DNA of 64,000 bases from Hymenobacter sp. BT18 (lineage in GTDB: Bacteria > Bacteroidota > Bacteroidia > Cytophagales > Hymenobacteraceae): assembly GCF_012273015.1 (NCBI RefSeq), contig NZ_CP050954.1, positions 124,001-188,000 on the forward strand, in the 5' to 3' direction. A program made the translations under genes and the position numbers. Positions 1-9,413 of the stretch are shown here, in pieces. Position 1 is the stretch's first letter, and every line of letters starts with the position of its first letter. The notes below the pieces were generated by a model, which saw nothing but the letters and a program-made list of their open reading frames with translations, did no database searches and was not told where the DNA came from.

Positions 1-1
1 G

Positions 2-2719
2 GCCCGCCTGCAGTTCGACCGCAACAAGCAGGGCCAGCACCAGTACCGCTACGCCAGCTCCTACTACGCCGGCTACCTGGCTTACCTGAGCGGCGACTTT
101 GCCGGGGCCCGCAAAGACCTGGCCGTGGCCGAGCAGAACGACGCCTACCGCCCCGTGGTGCCGGCCGTAATGACGCAGATCTACTACAAGGAAGGCGACC
201 TGGACGGCCTCATCAGCTACGGCACCAAGGCCTTGGCCCAGTCGCCGCCCCCGCAGTCGGCCGACGAGATACAGCTGCTGGTGGGCGACGCCTTCTACCA
301 GAAACAGGATTACAAGCAGGCCACCGAGTACTTCGACAAGTACGCCAACGGCCGCAAGAAAATCGACCCCTCGGTGCAGTACAAGGTGGGCTACGCCAAC
401 TACAAGATGGGCGACTACAAGGGCGCCATCGGCAGCCTGAAAGGCGTGGCCGCCCGCCGCGACTCTCTGGGCCAGAACGCGGCCTACCACCTGGGTTTGA
501 GCTACCTGCAGACCCAGCAGAAGCAGCTGGCCCTGAATGCCTTCGACGCGGCCCGCAAGCTCACGTTTGATAAGAATATCACCGAAAACGCCACCGTTAA
601 GTACGCCCAGATCAACTACGAGCAGGGCAACACCCAGGAGGTTATTGCCGCCCTGCGCGACTTCGACCGCAAGTACCCGCGCTCCAAGAACGCGGCCGTA
701 GTAGATGACATTCTGAGCGAGAGTTTCCTGAACTCGGCCGACTACGCCCAGGCCCTGAACTACCTCGAAGGCCTCGACAACCGCAGTGCCAAGCTCAACG
801 CCACCTACCAGCGCGTGGCCTACTACCAGGCCGCCACGCTCTACAACGCCAGCCGCTTCAACGAGGCCCTGCCGGTGGTGGAGAAAAGCCTGAAATATCC
901 GCAGGACGACGCCCTGCAGGCCGCGGCCGAGGTGCTGCGTGGGGACCTGTACAGCCAGGGCCAGCAGTACCAGCCGGCCATTACGAGCTACACGGCCGCT
1001 CTGCGCACCGCCGCTAGTGGCCCTGCTGCCCAAACCAACTTCGACCAGCAGGCCCGCTACGGGCTGGGCTACGCCTACTACAACACCCAGCAGTATGAGA
1101 AGGCCCGACCCCAGTTTCAGGCTTACCTGAAAGATGCTCAGGCCGCCAAGGACCCCAACTACTACGACGTAACCCTGCGCCTGGCCGACATCAACTACGT
1201 GGCCAAAAGCTACCAGACCGCGTTGGAAGGCTACAACCGCGTGATTGAGGCCAACGCCGCCGACAAGGACTACGCCTACTACCAGAAGAGCGTGGTGCTG
1301 GGCCTCCTGGGCCGCCGCGACGAGGCCGCCAGCACCCTGGCTACCCTGCTGAAAACCGCCCCTTCCTCGCGCTACGCCGATGATGCCGTGTACCAACAGG
1401 CCCAGCTGGAGTTTGAAGGCGGCAACTACGAAGCGGCCGTAGCCGGCTTCACCCGCCTGCTCGACAACCGGCCCAACTCCCCGCTGGTGCCCACCACCCT
1501 GCAAAAGCGCGGGGTGGCCTACGCCAACCTGGGCCAGCACGACAAAGCTGCCGCCGACTTCAAGCGCGTGCTCGACCAATACCCGCGCAGCAAGGCTGCC
1601 AGTTCCTCCATCTACTCCCTGCAACAGTCGCTCACGGCCCTGGGACAGACGGATGAGTTCGATGCCTACCTAGCCCGCTTCAAGCAGCAGAACCCCAACG
1701 ACGCGGCCGTGGAAAGCGTAGAGTTTGAGGCGGCCAAGTCTCTGTACTCGGCGGAGAAGTACGAGCAGGCCATTCCGCGCCTCGAAGCCTACCTCAAGCA
1801 GTATCCCAACAACGCCCTGGCTGTGGATGGGCGCTACCTGCTGGCCGATGCCTACCTGAAAACCGGCAAGAAAGCCGAAGCCCTCACGCGCATGAAGGCC
1901 GTGGTGGCCGAGGGCAAGTCGGAGTTTGTGAACCGCGCCGTGGGCCGGGTAGCCGACCTGGAGTTCGAAAACAAGAACTACGCCGAGGCCATCAAATACT
2001 ACGGCCGCCTGCAAAGCACCTCCCAGAACCGCCGCGAAATCGCCACGGCGGGCGTGGGGCTGATGAAAAGCTACTACGAAAGTGGCGACTACCCCGCTAC
2101 CCGGCGCGTGGCCGAGGAAGTGAAAGGGCTGGGCAGCACTTCGCTTAGCGCTGCTAACCAGGCCCTGCTCTATCTGGGCAAAGCCAGCTACCGCGCCGGC
2201 TCCCTCGACCAAGCCGTACCGGAGCTAACAGCGGCTGCGGCAGCCGCCACCGACGAATCGGGGGCGGAGGCGCAGTACCTGCTGGCCGAAGTGCTCTTCA
2301 AGCAGCAGAAATACGAGGCAGCGCTGGATGCAGCCTACAAGAGCAACTCCAGCTTCAGCAGCTACGAGCTATGGCTGGGCCGGGCCTTCCTGCTCATTGC
2401 CGACATCTACACGGCCCAGGGCGAAACCTTCCAGGCCAAGGCCACGCTGAACTCCATCATCGACAATAAATTCCCGGTGGCGGAAGTGGTGGAAGGCGCC
2501 AAGCAGCGCCTCGCAGGCCTCGACAGCGGCACGCCGGCGCCGGCTAAGCCAGCACCCACCAAAGCCGGCACCACCAAGCCAGCTACCGGCAAAGCACCCG
2601 CCAAGCCCGCTCCCAAAGGCCGCACGGTGCCGCGCGCTTCTCTGCAGGCGGCTCCTGCCGACAGCACCGCCACGCCCGCTGAAACGCCGGCGGAAGCACC
2701 TGCTGAAGGCGAGCAATAA
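2..2719 (+). CDS. Large tetratricopeptide-repeat protein (5' end outside window)
   Basis: The reading frame is open from the left edge, so the N-terminus and any signal peptide are missing; 905 residues are visible. Nearly the whole length is TPR-like helical hairpins spaced about 35-40 residues, with recurring patterns such as YGLGYAYYNTQQYEKA, YLLADAYLKTGKKAEA and QYLLAEVLFKQQKYEAA. The last 60 residues are a low-complexity Ala/Pro/Lys/Thr tail. TPR arrays bind partner proteins; in Bacteroidota, large periplasmic or outer-membrane-associated TPR proteins often sit beside barrel proteins, as here with the barrel gene 100 bp downstream. A role in envelope assembly is inferred only from this context. 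No enzymatic domain is visible. The TPR identity is secure; the specific function is unknown. Confidence 0.85.
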   Translation, partial: ARLQFDRNKQGQHQYRYASSYYAGYLAYLSGDFAGARKDLAVAEQNDAYRPVVPAVMTQIYYKEGDLDGLISYGTKALAQSPPPQSADEIQLLVGDAFYQKQDYKQATEYFDKYANGRKKIDPSVQYKVGYANYKMGDYKGAIGSLKGVAARRDSLGQNAAYHLGLSYLQTQQKQLALNAFDAARKLTFDKNITENATVKYAQINYEQGNTQEVIAALRDFDRKYPRSKNAAVVDDILSESFLNSADYAQALNYLEGLDNRSAKLNATYQRVAYYQAATLYNASRFNEALPVVEKSLKYPQDDALQAAAEVLRGDLYSQGQQYQPAITSYTAALRTAASGPAAQTNFDQQARYGLGYAYYNTQQYEKARPQFQAYLKDAQAAKDPNYYDVTLRLADINYVAKSYQTALEGYNRVIEANAADKDYAYYQKSVVLGLLGRRDEAASTLATLLKTAPSSRYADDAVYQQAQLEFEGGNYEAAVAGFTRLLDNRPNSPLVPTTLQKRGVAYANLGQHDKAAADFKRVLDQYPRSKAASSSIYSLQQSLTALGQTDEFDAYLARFKQQNPNDAAVESVEFEAAKSLYSAEKYEQAIPRLEAYLKQYPNNALAVDGRYLLADAYLKTGKKAEALTRMKAVVAEGKSEFVNRAVGRVADLEFENKNYAEAIKYYGRLQSTSQNRREIATAGVGLMKSYYESGDYPATRRVAEEVKGLGSTSLSAANQALLYLGKASYRAGSLDQAVPELTAAAAAATDESGAEAQYLLAEVLFKQQKYEAALDAAYKSNSSFSSYELWLGRAFLLIADIYTAQGETFQAKATLNSIIDNKFPVAEVVEGAKQRLAGLDSGTPAPAKPAPTKAGTTKPATGKAPAKPAPKGRTVPRASLQAAPADSTATPAETPAEAPAEGEQ

Positions 2720-2820
2720 GAGTGAGCTGTAAAATTAAATACGAAAATAACCTTCTGATTAACAGGCTATAAATTCAGTTTGTGTAAAGCAACAGCTGAA
2801 TAAAGCCCTTTTCTGCTAGT

Positions 2821-4530
2821 ATGACGCTTCGTTCCTCCCATACCGCCGCGGCCCTGGTGCTACTGGCGGCCAGCGCCGCCCCGCAGTTGGCCCAGGCCCA
2901 GCGTACCCGCGGCAAGATTGAAGACGCCGAAATTGAGATTGTGAAGGAGCGCGTGAACCAGCTACCCGAGGCCACGCGCAACTACGAGAAGGTTCAGATT
3001 GCGCCCCCCACCAAAACGGCCAAGCCGCTGCAGTACTCCTTCCCTGACTTCCGCCTGCCCTCCGATAACCTGAACCCCTCGGTGCGGGTGCTCACCATTA
3101 AGCAGGAAGAGCTGGCCCCGCTGCTGGGCAACTACGTGAAGGCGGGCCTGGGCAACTACGGCACCCTCTACGGCAAGGCGTACCTGCACAACACCCGCGA
3201 CAACGCGGCTTCCTACGGCGTCAACCTCAGCCACATTTCCTCGGCCAAAGGCCCCGTGGATGGCAAAAACTCCGGGGTGGCTCAAAGCAGCCTGGGGTTG
3301 CACGGCGAAACCTTCAGCGGCCCGCTCACCCTGGGCGCCCGCCTCGACCTGGGCCGGGAGCGGTACAACTTCTACGGCTACACCCCGCGGGAGCCGCGCC
3401 CCGACGCCGACACGCTCAAGCAGGTATTCAACCGCGCCGCTGCCAAGGTGTACCTGCGCAACCGCGCCGCCGACGCCCAGTTTCAGTACGACCTGAGCGC
3501 GGGCTTCCGCTACTGGAAAGACAACTTCGAAGCCCGGGAAAGTGACTTCCAGCTGGGCTTGCAGTCGAAATACTACCTCACGGAGAAAACCCGCGTGGCC
3601 ATCAACGGCGAGGGTTCCTTTATCTCGCACAAGGATTCGGTGAGCGTGAGCCGGCCGTTTGTGCAGGTGACGCCCGCTCTGGAAGTGGACTTCGACCGCC
3701 TCGACGTGTCCATTGGCGCCACGCTTGGCTACACCGGTGACACCATCGGCACGGCCAAGCAGTTCAACGTGTACCCGGCCGTGCGCCTGGGCTACACCGT
3801 GGCCGAAGACCGGTTTGTGGTGTACGGGGGCCTCGGTGGCGGCCTGCAGCGCGTGACCATGTACGACCTGACGACCGAGAATCCCTGGCTGGGGCCTCAG
3901 CAGCGCGTGGCCGACACCCACCGCGGGCCCACGGTGTTCTTTGGCTTCTCGGCCACCCCAGCGCGGGCCCTGGAGCTGAACGCCAAGGTGACGCTGGCCA
4001 ACGACCAGAACCTGTACTTCTACAACAACAGCCGGCGCGACTCTACCCGCTTCGACTTGGTGTATGACCGCAAAACCACCCAGTTCATGAACGTGCACGG
4101 GGAGGTACTCTACAACGCCGCCGAGCGGTTCCGCCTGGGCGTTAAGGCCGACTACAATGCCTATAAAACCAAAACCCTGGCCGAGGCCTTCCACCGGCCT
4201 ACTTTCCAGGGCACCTTCTTCGGCTCCTACAACTTCATGGACAAGCTGCTGGTAGGCGCCGAGCTCTACACCTTGTCATCGAGTTACGGGGCCGTAACCC
4301 GCTTTGTGCCCGACAATAGCGTGCCCCCCACGCCCTCCGGCACCTACGTGCAAACCGTGCGCCCCACCGACAGCGTAGTGGACCTGAACCTGCGGGCTGA
4401 TTATCGTTTCTCGGATAATCTGTCCATCTTTGCTATGGGTAACAACCTGCTAGGCCGCAAATACGAGCGTTTTCTTCTCTACCCGGTGAAGGGCGTGAAT
4501 GTGCTGGCCGGCGTTACCTACCAGTTCTAG
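2821..4530 (+). CDS. Outer-membrane beta-barrel protein (TonB-receptor-like barrel without plug)
   Basis: A 569-residue protein with a clear signal peptide (two N-terminal Arg/Ser residues, then an Ala/Leu core ending in AQAQ at about residue 27). The mature part consists of alternating polar/hydrophobic strands rich in Tyr, Gly and Asn, and the chain ends in TYQF; a terminal Phe is the usual signature for insertion by the BAM machinery. No carboxypeptidase-like or plug domain is recognisable, so it is not a canonical TonB-dependent receptor, although database relatives are often named that way. It lies between the TPR gene and the HU/SPOR gene, all in one direction, suggesting a cell-envelope unit. 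Substrate unknown. Confidence 0.8.
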   Translation: MTLRSSHTAAALVLLAASAAPQLAQAQRTRGKIEDAEIEIVKERVNQLPEATRNYEKVQIAPPTKTAKPLQYSFPDFRLPSDNLNPSVRVLTIKQEELAPLLGNYVKAGLGNYGTLYGKAYLHNTRDNAASYGVNLSHISSAKGPVDGKNSGVAQSSLGLHGETFSGPLTLGARLDLGRERYNFYGYTPREPRPDADTLKQVFNRAAAKVYLRNRAADAQFQYDLSAGFRYWKDNFEARESDFQLGLQSKYYLTEKTRVAINGEGSFISHKDSVSVSRPFVQVTPALEVDFDRLDVSIGATLGYTGDTIGTAKQFNVYPAVRLGYTVAEDRFVVYGGLGGGLQRVTMYDLTTENPWLGPQQRVADTHRGPTVFFGFSATPARALELNAKVTLANDQNLYFYNNSRRDSTRFDLVYDRKTTQFMNVHGEVLYNAAERFRLGVKADYNAYKTKTLAEAFHRPTFQGTFFGSYNFMDKLLVGAELYTLSSSYGAVTRFVPDNSVPPTPSGTYVQTVRPTDSVVDLNLRADYRFSDNLSIFAMGNNLLGRKYERFLLYPVKGVNVLAGVTYQF

Positions 4531-4565
4531 CTCCGCATCCACCTCCGACAAAACCCGGCCCGACC

Positions 4566-5681
4566 TTGCAGCTTTCCGACCATATCAGCGCCTTGTTGCG
4601 CGACCATGACTGTGTTATCATCCCCGAGTTTGGGGGGCTGATTGCCGACTACTCGCCGGCGCATATTCACCCGGTACGCCACACGCTGGCCCCGCCGGCC
4701 AAGCGCGTGGCCTTCAACCAGGCGCTAACGCGCAACGACGGCCTGCTGGTAGACGCCCTCAGTCGGACGCTCAACATTCCGGCCGCTCAGGCCCGGCAGC
4801 TGGTTCGCGAGGCGGTAGTGCGGATGCAAAGTGAGCTAACAGCTGCTCAGCGCACGGAACTGCCCGGTATTGGCATCTTCCGCCAAGCCGCCGGCCGCGG
4901 CCTCGACTTTGAGTATACCGGCACCCACAACCTGCTCACGGCTTCTTTTGGTTTGCCCGAGCTGCTTTCGCGCCCCGTGCGGGCTACCGACGCCATGCAG
5001 GCCCGGGAGCGAGGTACGGAGTTGCCGGAGCCCGTTTTGCGCGCCTCACGCAGCCGCCTGGGCCGCCGCGTGCTCACCGGCGTGGCCGTGGCTCTGATTG
5101 GCGGCCTGGTGCTGTCGGCTAACTACCTGTTTGCGCTGCGCATGGGCTACCTGCCCGAAAACCTACGCGGTGCCACGGAACAGGTAGCCAGCGCAACCGA
5201 AACTCCTGCTGCGCCCGTTATTGAGCGGCAGCAGGCGGCCTTGGCCCAACCGGGCTGGAGCGAGCCGGAAGCTGTGAAGCCGGCGCCGGCTGTAGCTGCT
5301 GCGGAAGTGCCGGCCCCGGTGCCCGTAGCCACTCCCGAAAAGAAGGTAGCTGCAACGCCCGCGCCTAAAGCGGTGTCAATAGCCAAGAAGGCTGTAGAAC
5401 CGGCAAAAGCCAGTGCTACAATTTCCGGTATTACCAATCGTTGGTACGTGGCGGTAGTTGCCGTTAACAACGAGGCATCGGCCCGGAAGCTGCAGAAAGC
5501 CTACGCCAGCAAAGGCAAGGTTACCCAACTGCTCCTGCCGCGCCGGGGCAACCGCTTCATTAAGGGTACCCGATTCTACCGCCTTTCCGCCGCCGATTTC
5601 GCTGACCAGGCCTCGGCTAAGCGCCACGAGGCTGCCGTAAGAAAGCAGTTTGGCGTGCAAACCGAAGTCATTAACTATTAG
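4566..5681 (+). CDS. CCDC81-type HU domain and SPOR domain membrane protein
   Basis: 371 residues. Residues 1-140 match the bacterial CCDC81-like HU pair (SDHISALLRDHDCVIIPEFG at the N-terminus, then GIGIF and FGLPELL). Residues about 170-191 form one transmembrane helix, followed by an Ala/Pro linker and a SPOR domain at about 292-371 beginning RWYVAVVAV. SPOR domains bind denuded peptidoglycan glycan strands at the division site, so the expected topology is a cytoplasmic HU part with a periplasmic SPOR part. The start is TTG: the family N-terminus begins exactly there and no ATG or GTG lies upstream in frame within the 35-bp gap. The stop is one base before the exbB start region, indicating co-transcription. 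The molecular role of the HU part in this family is not established. Confidence 0.85.
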   Translation: MQLSDHISALLRDHDCVIIPEFGGLIADYSPAHIHPVRHTLAPPAKRVAFNQALTRNDGLLVDALSRTLNIPAAQARQLVREAVVRMQSELTAAQRTELPGIGIFRQAAGRGLDFEYTGTHNLLTASFGLPELLSRPVRATDAMQARERGTELPEPVLRASRSRLGRRVLTGVAVALIGGLVLSANYLFALRMGYLPENLRGATEQVASATETPAAPVIERQQAALAQPGWSEPEAVKPAPAVAAAEVPAPVPVATPEKKVAATPAPKAVSIAKKAVEPAKASATISGITNRWYVAVVAVNNEASARKLQKAYASKGKVTQLLLPRRGNRFIKGTRFYRLSAADFADQASAKRHEAAVRKQFGVQTEVINY

Positions 5682-5682
5682 C

Positions 5683-6390
5683 ATGACGCCATTTCTGCTG
5701 CAGGTTACTGCCGCCGCCCCCGACACTACGGCTGCTGCCGCCACCACCGTTCCTACCGCCGACGCTGCTGCCGGCACCGGCCTTTCGCTGATTGACCTGA
5801 TTCTGGCCGGTGGCTGGATTATGGTGCCGCTGTTTCTGCTGCTGTTCGTTTCGATCTACATCATCTTCGAGCGGTACCTCACCATCCGCAAGGCCGGCGC
5901 CGTGCCCGACTCGTTTATGCCCGGAATCCGCAACCTGATGGTGAAGGGCGACCTGCAGGGCGCCAAGATGCTCTGCGCCCAGAACGCCTCCCCGCTGGCC
6001 CGCATGATTGACAAGGGCATCCGCCGCATTGGGCAGCCCCTTAAGGACATCGAAACCAGCGTGGAAAACGTGGGCAAGATTGAAATTGCCCGCCTCGAAA
6101 AGAACATCAACGTGCTGGGCATCGTGGCCGGCATTGCGCCCATGCTGGGCTTCGTGGGTACTATCGTGGGGGTTATTAAGATTTTCTACGCCATCAGCTC
6201 CACCGGCGACTTCGGCATTGCTCAGATTTCGGGCGGTCTGTACACCAAGATGGTGACCTCGGCCGCCGGCCTCATTGTCGGTATCGTGGCCCACATTGGC
6301 TACCACTGGCTTAGCATCATGGTCGAGCGTATGGTGTTCCGCATGGAGAACTCGGCCATCGAGTTCATGGACATTCTGCAGGATAATTAG
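5683..6390 (+). CDS. exbB: ExbB/TolQ/MotA-family proton channel protein
   Basis: 235 residues. Three membrane segments are visible: WIMVPLFLLLFVSIYIIF near residues 45-65, NVLGIVAGIAPMLGFVGTIV in the middle, and a final helix SAAGLIVGIVAHIGYHWL. The segment with APMLGFVGTIVG is the conserved ExbB/TolQ core. With ExbD it forms the inner-membrane proton channel that energises TonB-dependent transport. I chose the ATG at 5683, directly after the preceding stop, over an upstream in-frame TTG that would add 11 residues overlapping the SPOR gene. exbD and tonB follow in the same direction. ExbB and TolQ cannot be told apart by sequence alone; the TonB neighbour favours ExbB. Confidence 0.9.
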   Translation: MTPFLLQVTAAAPDTTAAAATTVPTADAAAGTGLSLIDLILAGGWIMVPLFLLLFVSIYIIFERYLTIRKAGAVPDSFMPGIRNLMVKGDLQGAKMLCAQNASPLARMIDKGIRRIGQPLKDIETSVENVGKIEIARLEKNINVLGIVAGIAPMLGFVGTIVGVIKIFYAISSTGDFGIAQISGGLYTKMVTSAAGLIVGIVAHIGYHWLSIMVERMVFRMENSAIEFMDILQDN

Positions 6391-6392
6391 CG

Positions 6393-6477
6393 AATGTGGT
6401 GGAATGTGAAATGTGGTAAATGTGCTTAGGCGTTTTAGTAGCACATCATTTCTCACATTTTCACATTCCACCACATT
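6393..6477. repeat. Intergenic inverted repeat, CACATT family (exbB-exbD spacer)
   Basis: Two perfectly complementary 19-nt arms (6393-6411 and 6459-6477, built from the words AATGTGG and GAATGTGAAA) enclose a 47-nt loop. The same vocabulary (AATGTGG, TTTCACATT) recurs in the hisG-hisD spacer and, in part, before trmB. No coding potential is seen. In RNA it would fold into a strong hairpin between exbB and exbD. Confidence 0.8.
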
Positions 6478-6495
6478 ACTCACATTTCATAAGCA

Positions 6496-6897
6496 ATGGA
6501 TTTAAGCCGGCGCCGTAAAGTTTCTTCCCACGTCGAGACCAGCTCGATGAACGACATCATGTTCTTCCTGATGCTGTTCTTTCTGATTGTGTCGACGATG
6601 GTGAACCCGAACGTTATTAAGCTGATGCTGCCCAATGCCCGCTCGGGCAAACAGGCCGTAAAGCAGCCCATTACGATTTCGGTAGATGGCCAGGGCCAGT
6701 ACTTTCTGGACCGCACGCCCGTAACGGCCGCCACCCTGGAAACGGCGCTGGCCCAGCGCGTGGCCGGCCTGGAGCAGCCCACCGCCGTGCTGCGCGTAGA
6801 TGCTTCCCTGAACGTACAGAAGCTGGTAGATATCCTCGAAATCGGGAACCGGCTGAAAATAAAGATGGTCATGGCCACCCAGGCCCAGCAGAAGTAG
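6496..6897 (+). CDS. exbD: ExbD/TolR-family biopolymer transport protein
   Basis: 133 residues with the family layout: a short cytoplasmic N-terminus (DLSRRRKVSSHVETSSMNDI), one transmembrane helix at about residues 19-36 (MFFLMLFFLIVSTMV), and a periplasmic domain rich in beta structure ending in a Gln/Lys tail. The Asp of MNDI at the membrane entrance corresponds to the proton-path Asp of ExbD/TolR. It partners ExbB to power TonB. The gene follows exbB after 105 bp containing an inverted repeat. Many Bacteroidota carry two exbD copies in tandem; only one is present here. Confidence 0.88.
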   Translation: MDLSRRRKVSSHVETSSMNDIMFFLMLFFLIVSTMVNPNVIKLMLPNARSGKQAVKQPITISVDGQGQYFLDRTPVTAATLETALAQRVAGLEQPTAVLRVDASLNVQKLVDILEIGNRLKIKMVMATQAQQK

Positions 6898-6948
6898 CTG
6901 GTTGCGTAGTGGCATGATTTTGTTAGCGCGGCACACTTCTACAGGACG

Positions 6949-7033
6949 TCATGCTGAGCTTGTCGAAGCATCTTGCTAGTGTAGTAAGCTTAACGAAGCA
7001 GTAGAAAGGCTTCGCCTGCACTCAGCCTGACAA
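6949..7033. repeat. REP-like intergenic element, GTCATGCTGAGC family (exbD-tonB spacer)
   Basis: The spacer opens with GTCATGCTGAGCTTGTCGAA and closes with a degenerate opposite copy (CACTCAGCCTGAC). The opening word is repeated almost base for base in the hisD-hisC and hisC-hisB spacers of this window. No ORF is visible in the 177-bp gap. Confidence 0.65.
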
Positions 7034-7074
7034 CCAAATTGAACAACCCGTAACAAGCAACGTAAAATCAACTC

Positions 7075-7950
7075 ATGGAATACCGCGAGGAACATAGGCG
7101 CGAGGCGCTGATTGGCACGGTGGTGTTTCACGTGCTGCTGGGGTTACTGTTCTGGTTTACCGTGTTCAAAGGCCCCGATCCGCCGCTCCTGGAGCTGGGC
7201 GGGGGGGGCGTGGAGCTCAACTACGGCATCGACGAGGCGGGCTCCGGCGACGTGCAAAGCACGGCCCCGGCCAACGAGTCGCCTAACCGGGAGGACTCGC
7301 GCCCGCCCGCGGCCCAGCCTGACCCCGATCCGCAGCCGGCCCGCGAACAGTCGCAGCCCGACCCGCAGCCAACTGAGGAAGCCAAGGTAGTAACCAGCGA
7401 AGCCGAGGAAAGCCCCGTGACGGTGCCGCCCACGGAAAAGCCCGCTCCGCCCCGGGAAGAGCCCGTGCGCGAAGCGCCCAAGCCGAAAGTTGACCAGCGG
7501 GCCGTGTTTACGCCCCGCGGCAGCCAGAACGGTGGGGGCAACGGCGAAAACGGCACCAGTAACCGGCCCACCGGCAACAACAACGGCGACCGGCCCGGCG
7601 CCGTGGGCGACCAGGGTGACCCCAACGGCTCCCTCGATGCCAAGGCCCTGTACGGCACGCCCGGCAGTGGCGGTGGCAGCGGGGGCGGCAATGGCCTGGA
7701 AATGGCTGGCTGGGCTTTCGAGGAAAAGCCAACTGCTCCGGCCATCAACGAAACATCGGGCTATGTGCGCTTTAAAATCAAAATCAACGCCGACGGTGAA
7801 GTAGAGGCCGTAACGAAAGTATCCGGCAACGTGTCGCCGGCTCAGGAAAAGGTCTGCAGCGACGCCTTGTACAAATCGGCCTTCCGTCGCACGACGGCGG
7901 TGGCCGGTGGCGCCACGGGGTTCTACACCTTCCGCATCACGGTCCGATAA
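7075..7950 (+). CDS. tonB: TonB-like energy transducer
   Basis: 291 residues. A charged N-terminus (EYREEHRREA) is followed by a single membrane helix (about residues 11-30), then a long Pro/Glu/Gln-rich and later Gly/Asn-rich spacer (about 45-210) that can span the periplasm, and a C-terminal domain of about 65 residues (GYVRFKIKINADGEVEAV onward) ending in a beta strand FYTFRITVR. This is the TonB layout, and the position after exbB and exbD supports it. The C-terminal domain is diverged from the Escherichia coli form, as usual for this phylum. It would couple the ExbBD proton motor to outer-membrane receptors such as that at 16781-19333; that pairing is inference. Confidence 0.82.
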   Translation: MEYREEHRREALIGTVVFHVLLGLLFWFTVFKGPDPPLLELGGGGVELNYGIDEAGSGDVQSTAPANESPNREDSRPPAAQPDPDPQPAREQSQPDPQPTEEAKVVTSEAEESPVTVPPTEKPAPPREEPVREAPKPKVDQRAVFTPRGSQNGGGNGENGTSNRPTGNNNGDRPGAVGDQGDPNGSLDAKALYGTPGSGGGSGGGNGLEMAGWAFEEKPTAPAINETSGYVRFKIKINADGEVEAVTKVSGNVSPAQEKVCSDALYKSAFRRTTAVAGGATGFYTFRITVR

Positions 7951-8015
7951 CAGCGGTAGTTGATATTTACAGAGCCGTCGGCGGGAAATTCCGGCCGGCG
8001 GCTTTTTCTTTGCGC

Positions 8016-9317
8016 ATGAATTACGAAGAAACCCTGGCTTACCTCTACACCCAGCTGCCCATGTTTCAGCGGGTAGGGGCGGCGGCCCACACCAAGAGCC
8101 TGGCCAACATTGAGGCACTGATGCAGGCCATGGGCAACCCCGAACGGCAGTTTCGGAGCGTGCACGTAGCGGGCACCAACGGCAAAGGCAGCTCCTCGCA
8201 CTGGCTGGCGGCGGTACTGCAGGCGGCGGGCTACCGGGTGGGTTTGTACACCTCGCCCCACCTACGCGAGTTTACGGAGCGCGTGAAGCTGAACGGCCAG
8301 GAACTACCGGCCGACTACCTGGTAGAGTGGGTGGCGCGCTGGCGGCCGCTATTTGAAGAGCTGAAGCCTTCCTTCTTTGAAATGACCGTGGCCCTGGCCT
8401 TCCAGTATTTCGCCGAGCAGCAGGTAGACATTGCCATCATTGAAGTAGGCCTGGGCGGTCGGCTGGATTCCACCAATATCATTACCCCGCTGGTTTCGCT
8501 CATTACCAACATCAGCTTCGACCACATGGCGCTGCTGGGCAACACCCTGCCCGAAATTGCGGCCGAAAAAGCCGGCATCATCAAGCCCGGCGTGCCCGCA
8601 ATCATCAGCCAGCATCAGCCGGAAGTGGCCCACGTATTCCGACGTAAAGCTGCCGCGGAAGGCGCCTCCCTGGTCTTTGCTGCCGATGAATACGCGGTAG
8701 AGCTGGTGCGCGAGCCGACCTTCGACGAGGAAGAACAGCAGGTGCGCGTTGTGCGGTATCCCGCTGGGGGCAGCGCCGAGTACACCCTGGGTTTAGTGGG
8801 CGACTACCAGCGCCTAAATCTGCCCGGGGTGCTGGCTACGGTGGAGGAACTGCGCCGCCAGGGCTTTGCTATTTCCGACGAGGCGCTGCAAACCGGCCTG
8901 CGCGAGGTGCGCCAGCTGACGGGCCTGCAAGGGCGCTGGACCATTCTGGGCCGCCGTCCGCTCATTATCTGCGACACGGGCCACAACGAGGCGGGCCTGG
9001 GTTTAGTCATGGCCCAGCTGGCCCGCGTGCCGCGCCGGGAGCTGCACCTGGTGCTGGGCACCGTTAACGACAAGGACGTGCCCCACATGCTGGCCCAACT
9101 GCCCACCGAGGCAACCTACTACTTCTGCCAGGCCAGTATTCCGCGCGCTTTGCCGGCCCCGGAGCTGGCCGCGCAAGCCACGGCTGCCGGGCTGCACGGC
9201 AGTACCTTCGGCACCGTGCCCGAAGCCGTGCAGGCTGCCCGCGCCGCTGCGCATGCCGATGATGTCATCTTCATTGGTGGCAGTACCTTCGTCGTCGCCG
9301 AAATTCCTGAGCTGTAA
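8016..9317 (+). CDS. folC: Folylpolyglutamate synthase / dihydrofolate synthase
   Basis: 433 residues, usual for FolC. The Mur-ligase-type ATP loop GTNGKGSSSHWLAAVL lies near residues 55-70, followed by the family motif YTSPHLREFTERVKLNG and later LGGRLDSTNII and AGIIKPG. The enzyme adds glutamate to (dihydro)folates in the cytoplasm, trapping and activating them. I took the ATG at 8016 (MNYEETLAYLY); an in-frame TTG two codons earlier is less likely. A spacer of 65 bp separates it from tonB, and trmB follows in the same direction. Whether it also has dihydrofolate synthase activity cannot be decided from sequence. Confidence 0.93.
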   Translation: MNYEETLAYLYTQLPMFQRVGAAAHTKSLANIEALMQAMGNPERQFRSVHVAGTNGKGSSSHWLAAVLQAAGYRVGLYTSPHLREFTERVKLNGQELPADYLVEWVARWRPLFEELKPSFFEMTVALAFQYFAEQQVDIAIIEVGLGGRLDSTNIITPLVSLITNISFDHMALLGNTLPEIAAEKAGIIKPGVPAIISQHQPEVAHVFRRKAAAEGASLVFAADEYAVELVREPTFDEEEQQVRVVRYPAGGSAEYTLGLVGDYQRLNLPGVLATVEELRRQGFAISDEALQTGLREVRQLTGLQGRWTILGRRPLIICDTGHNEAGLGLVMAQLARVPRRELHLVLGTVNDKDVPHMLAQLPTEATYYFCQASIPRALPAPELAAQATAAGLHGSTFGTVPEAVQAARAAAHADDVIFIGGSTFVVAEIPEL

Positions 9318-9413
9318 ATTTTCTCGTTGACTCCACTTGCACTCTGCCATTGCAGCCCATTTTCCACATTAGCGCAGCGGAGCACATTTTCATCACATTA
9401 GCACATTGCAGCA

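Noticed and set aside
2962..4194. 410-codon minus-strand frame over the barrel gene
   Set aside because: Composition is typical of an antisense shadow, and the plus strand is a barrel protein with signal peptide and terminal Phe.
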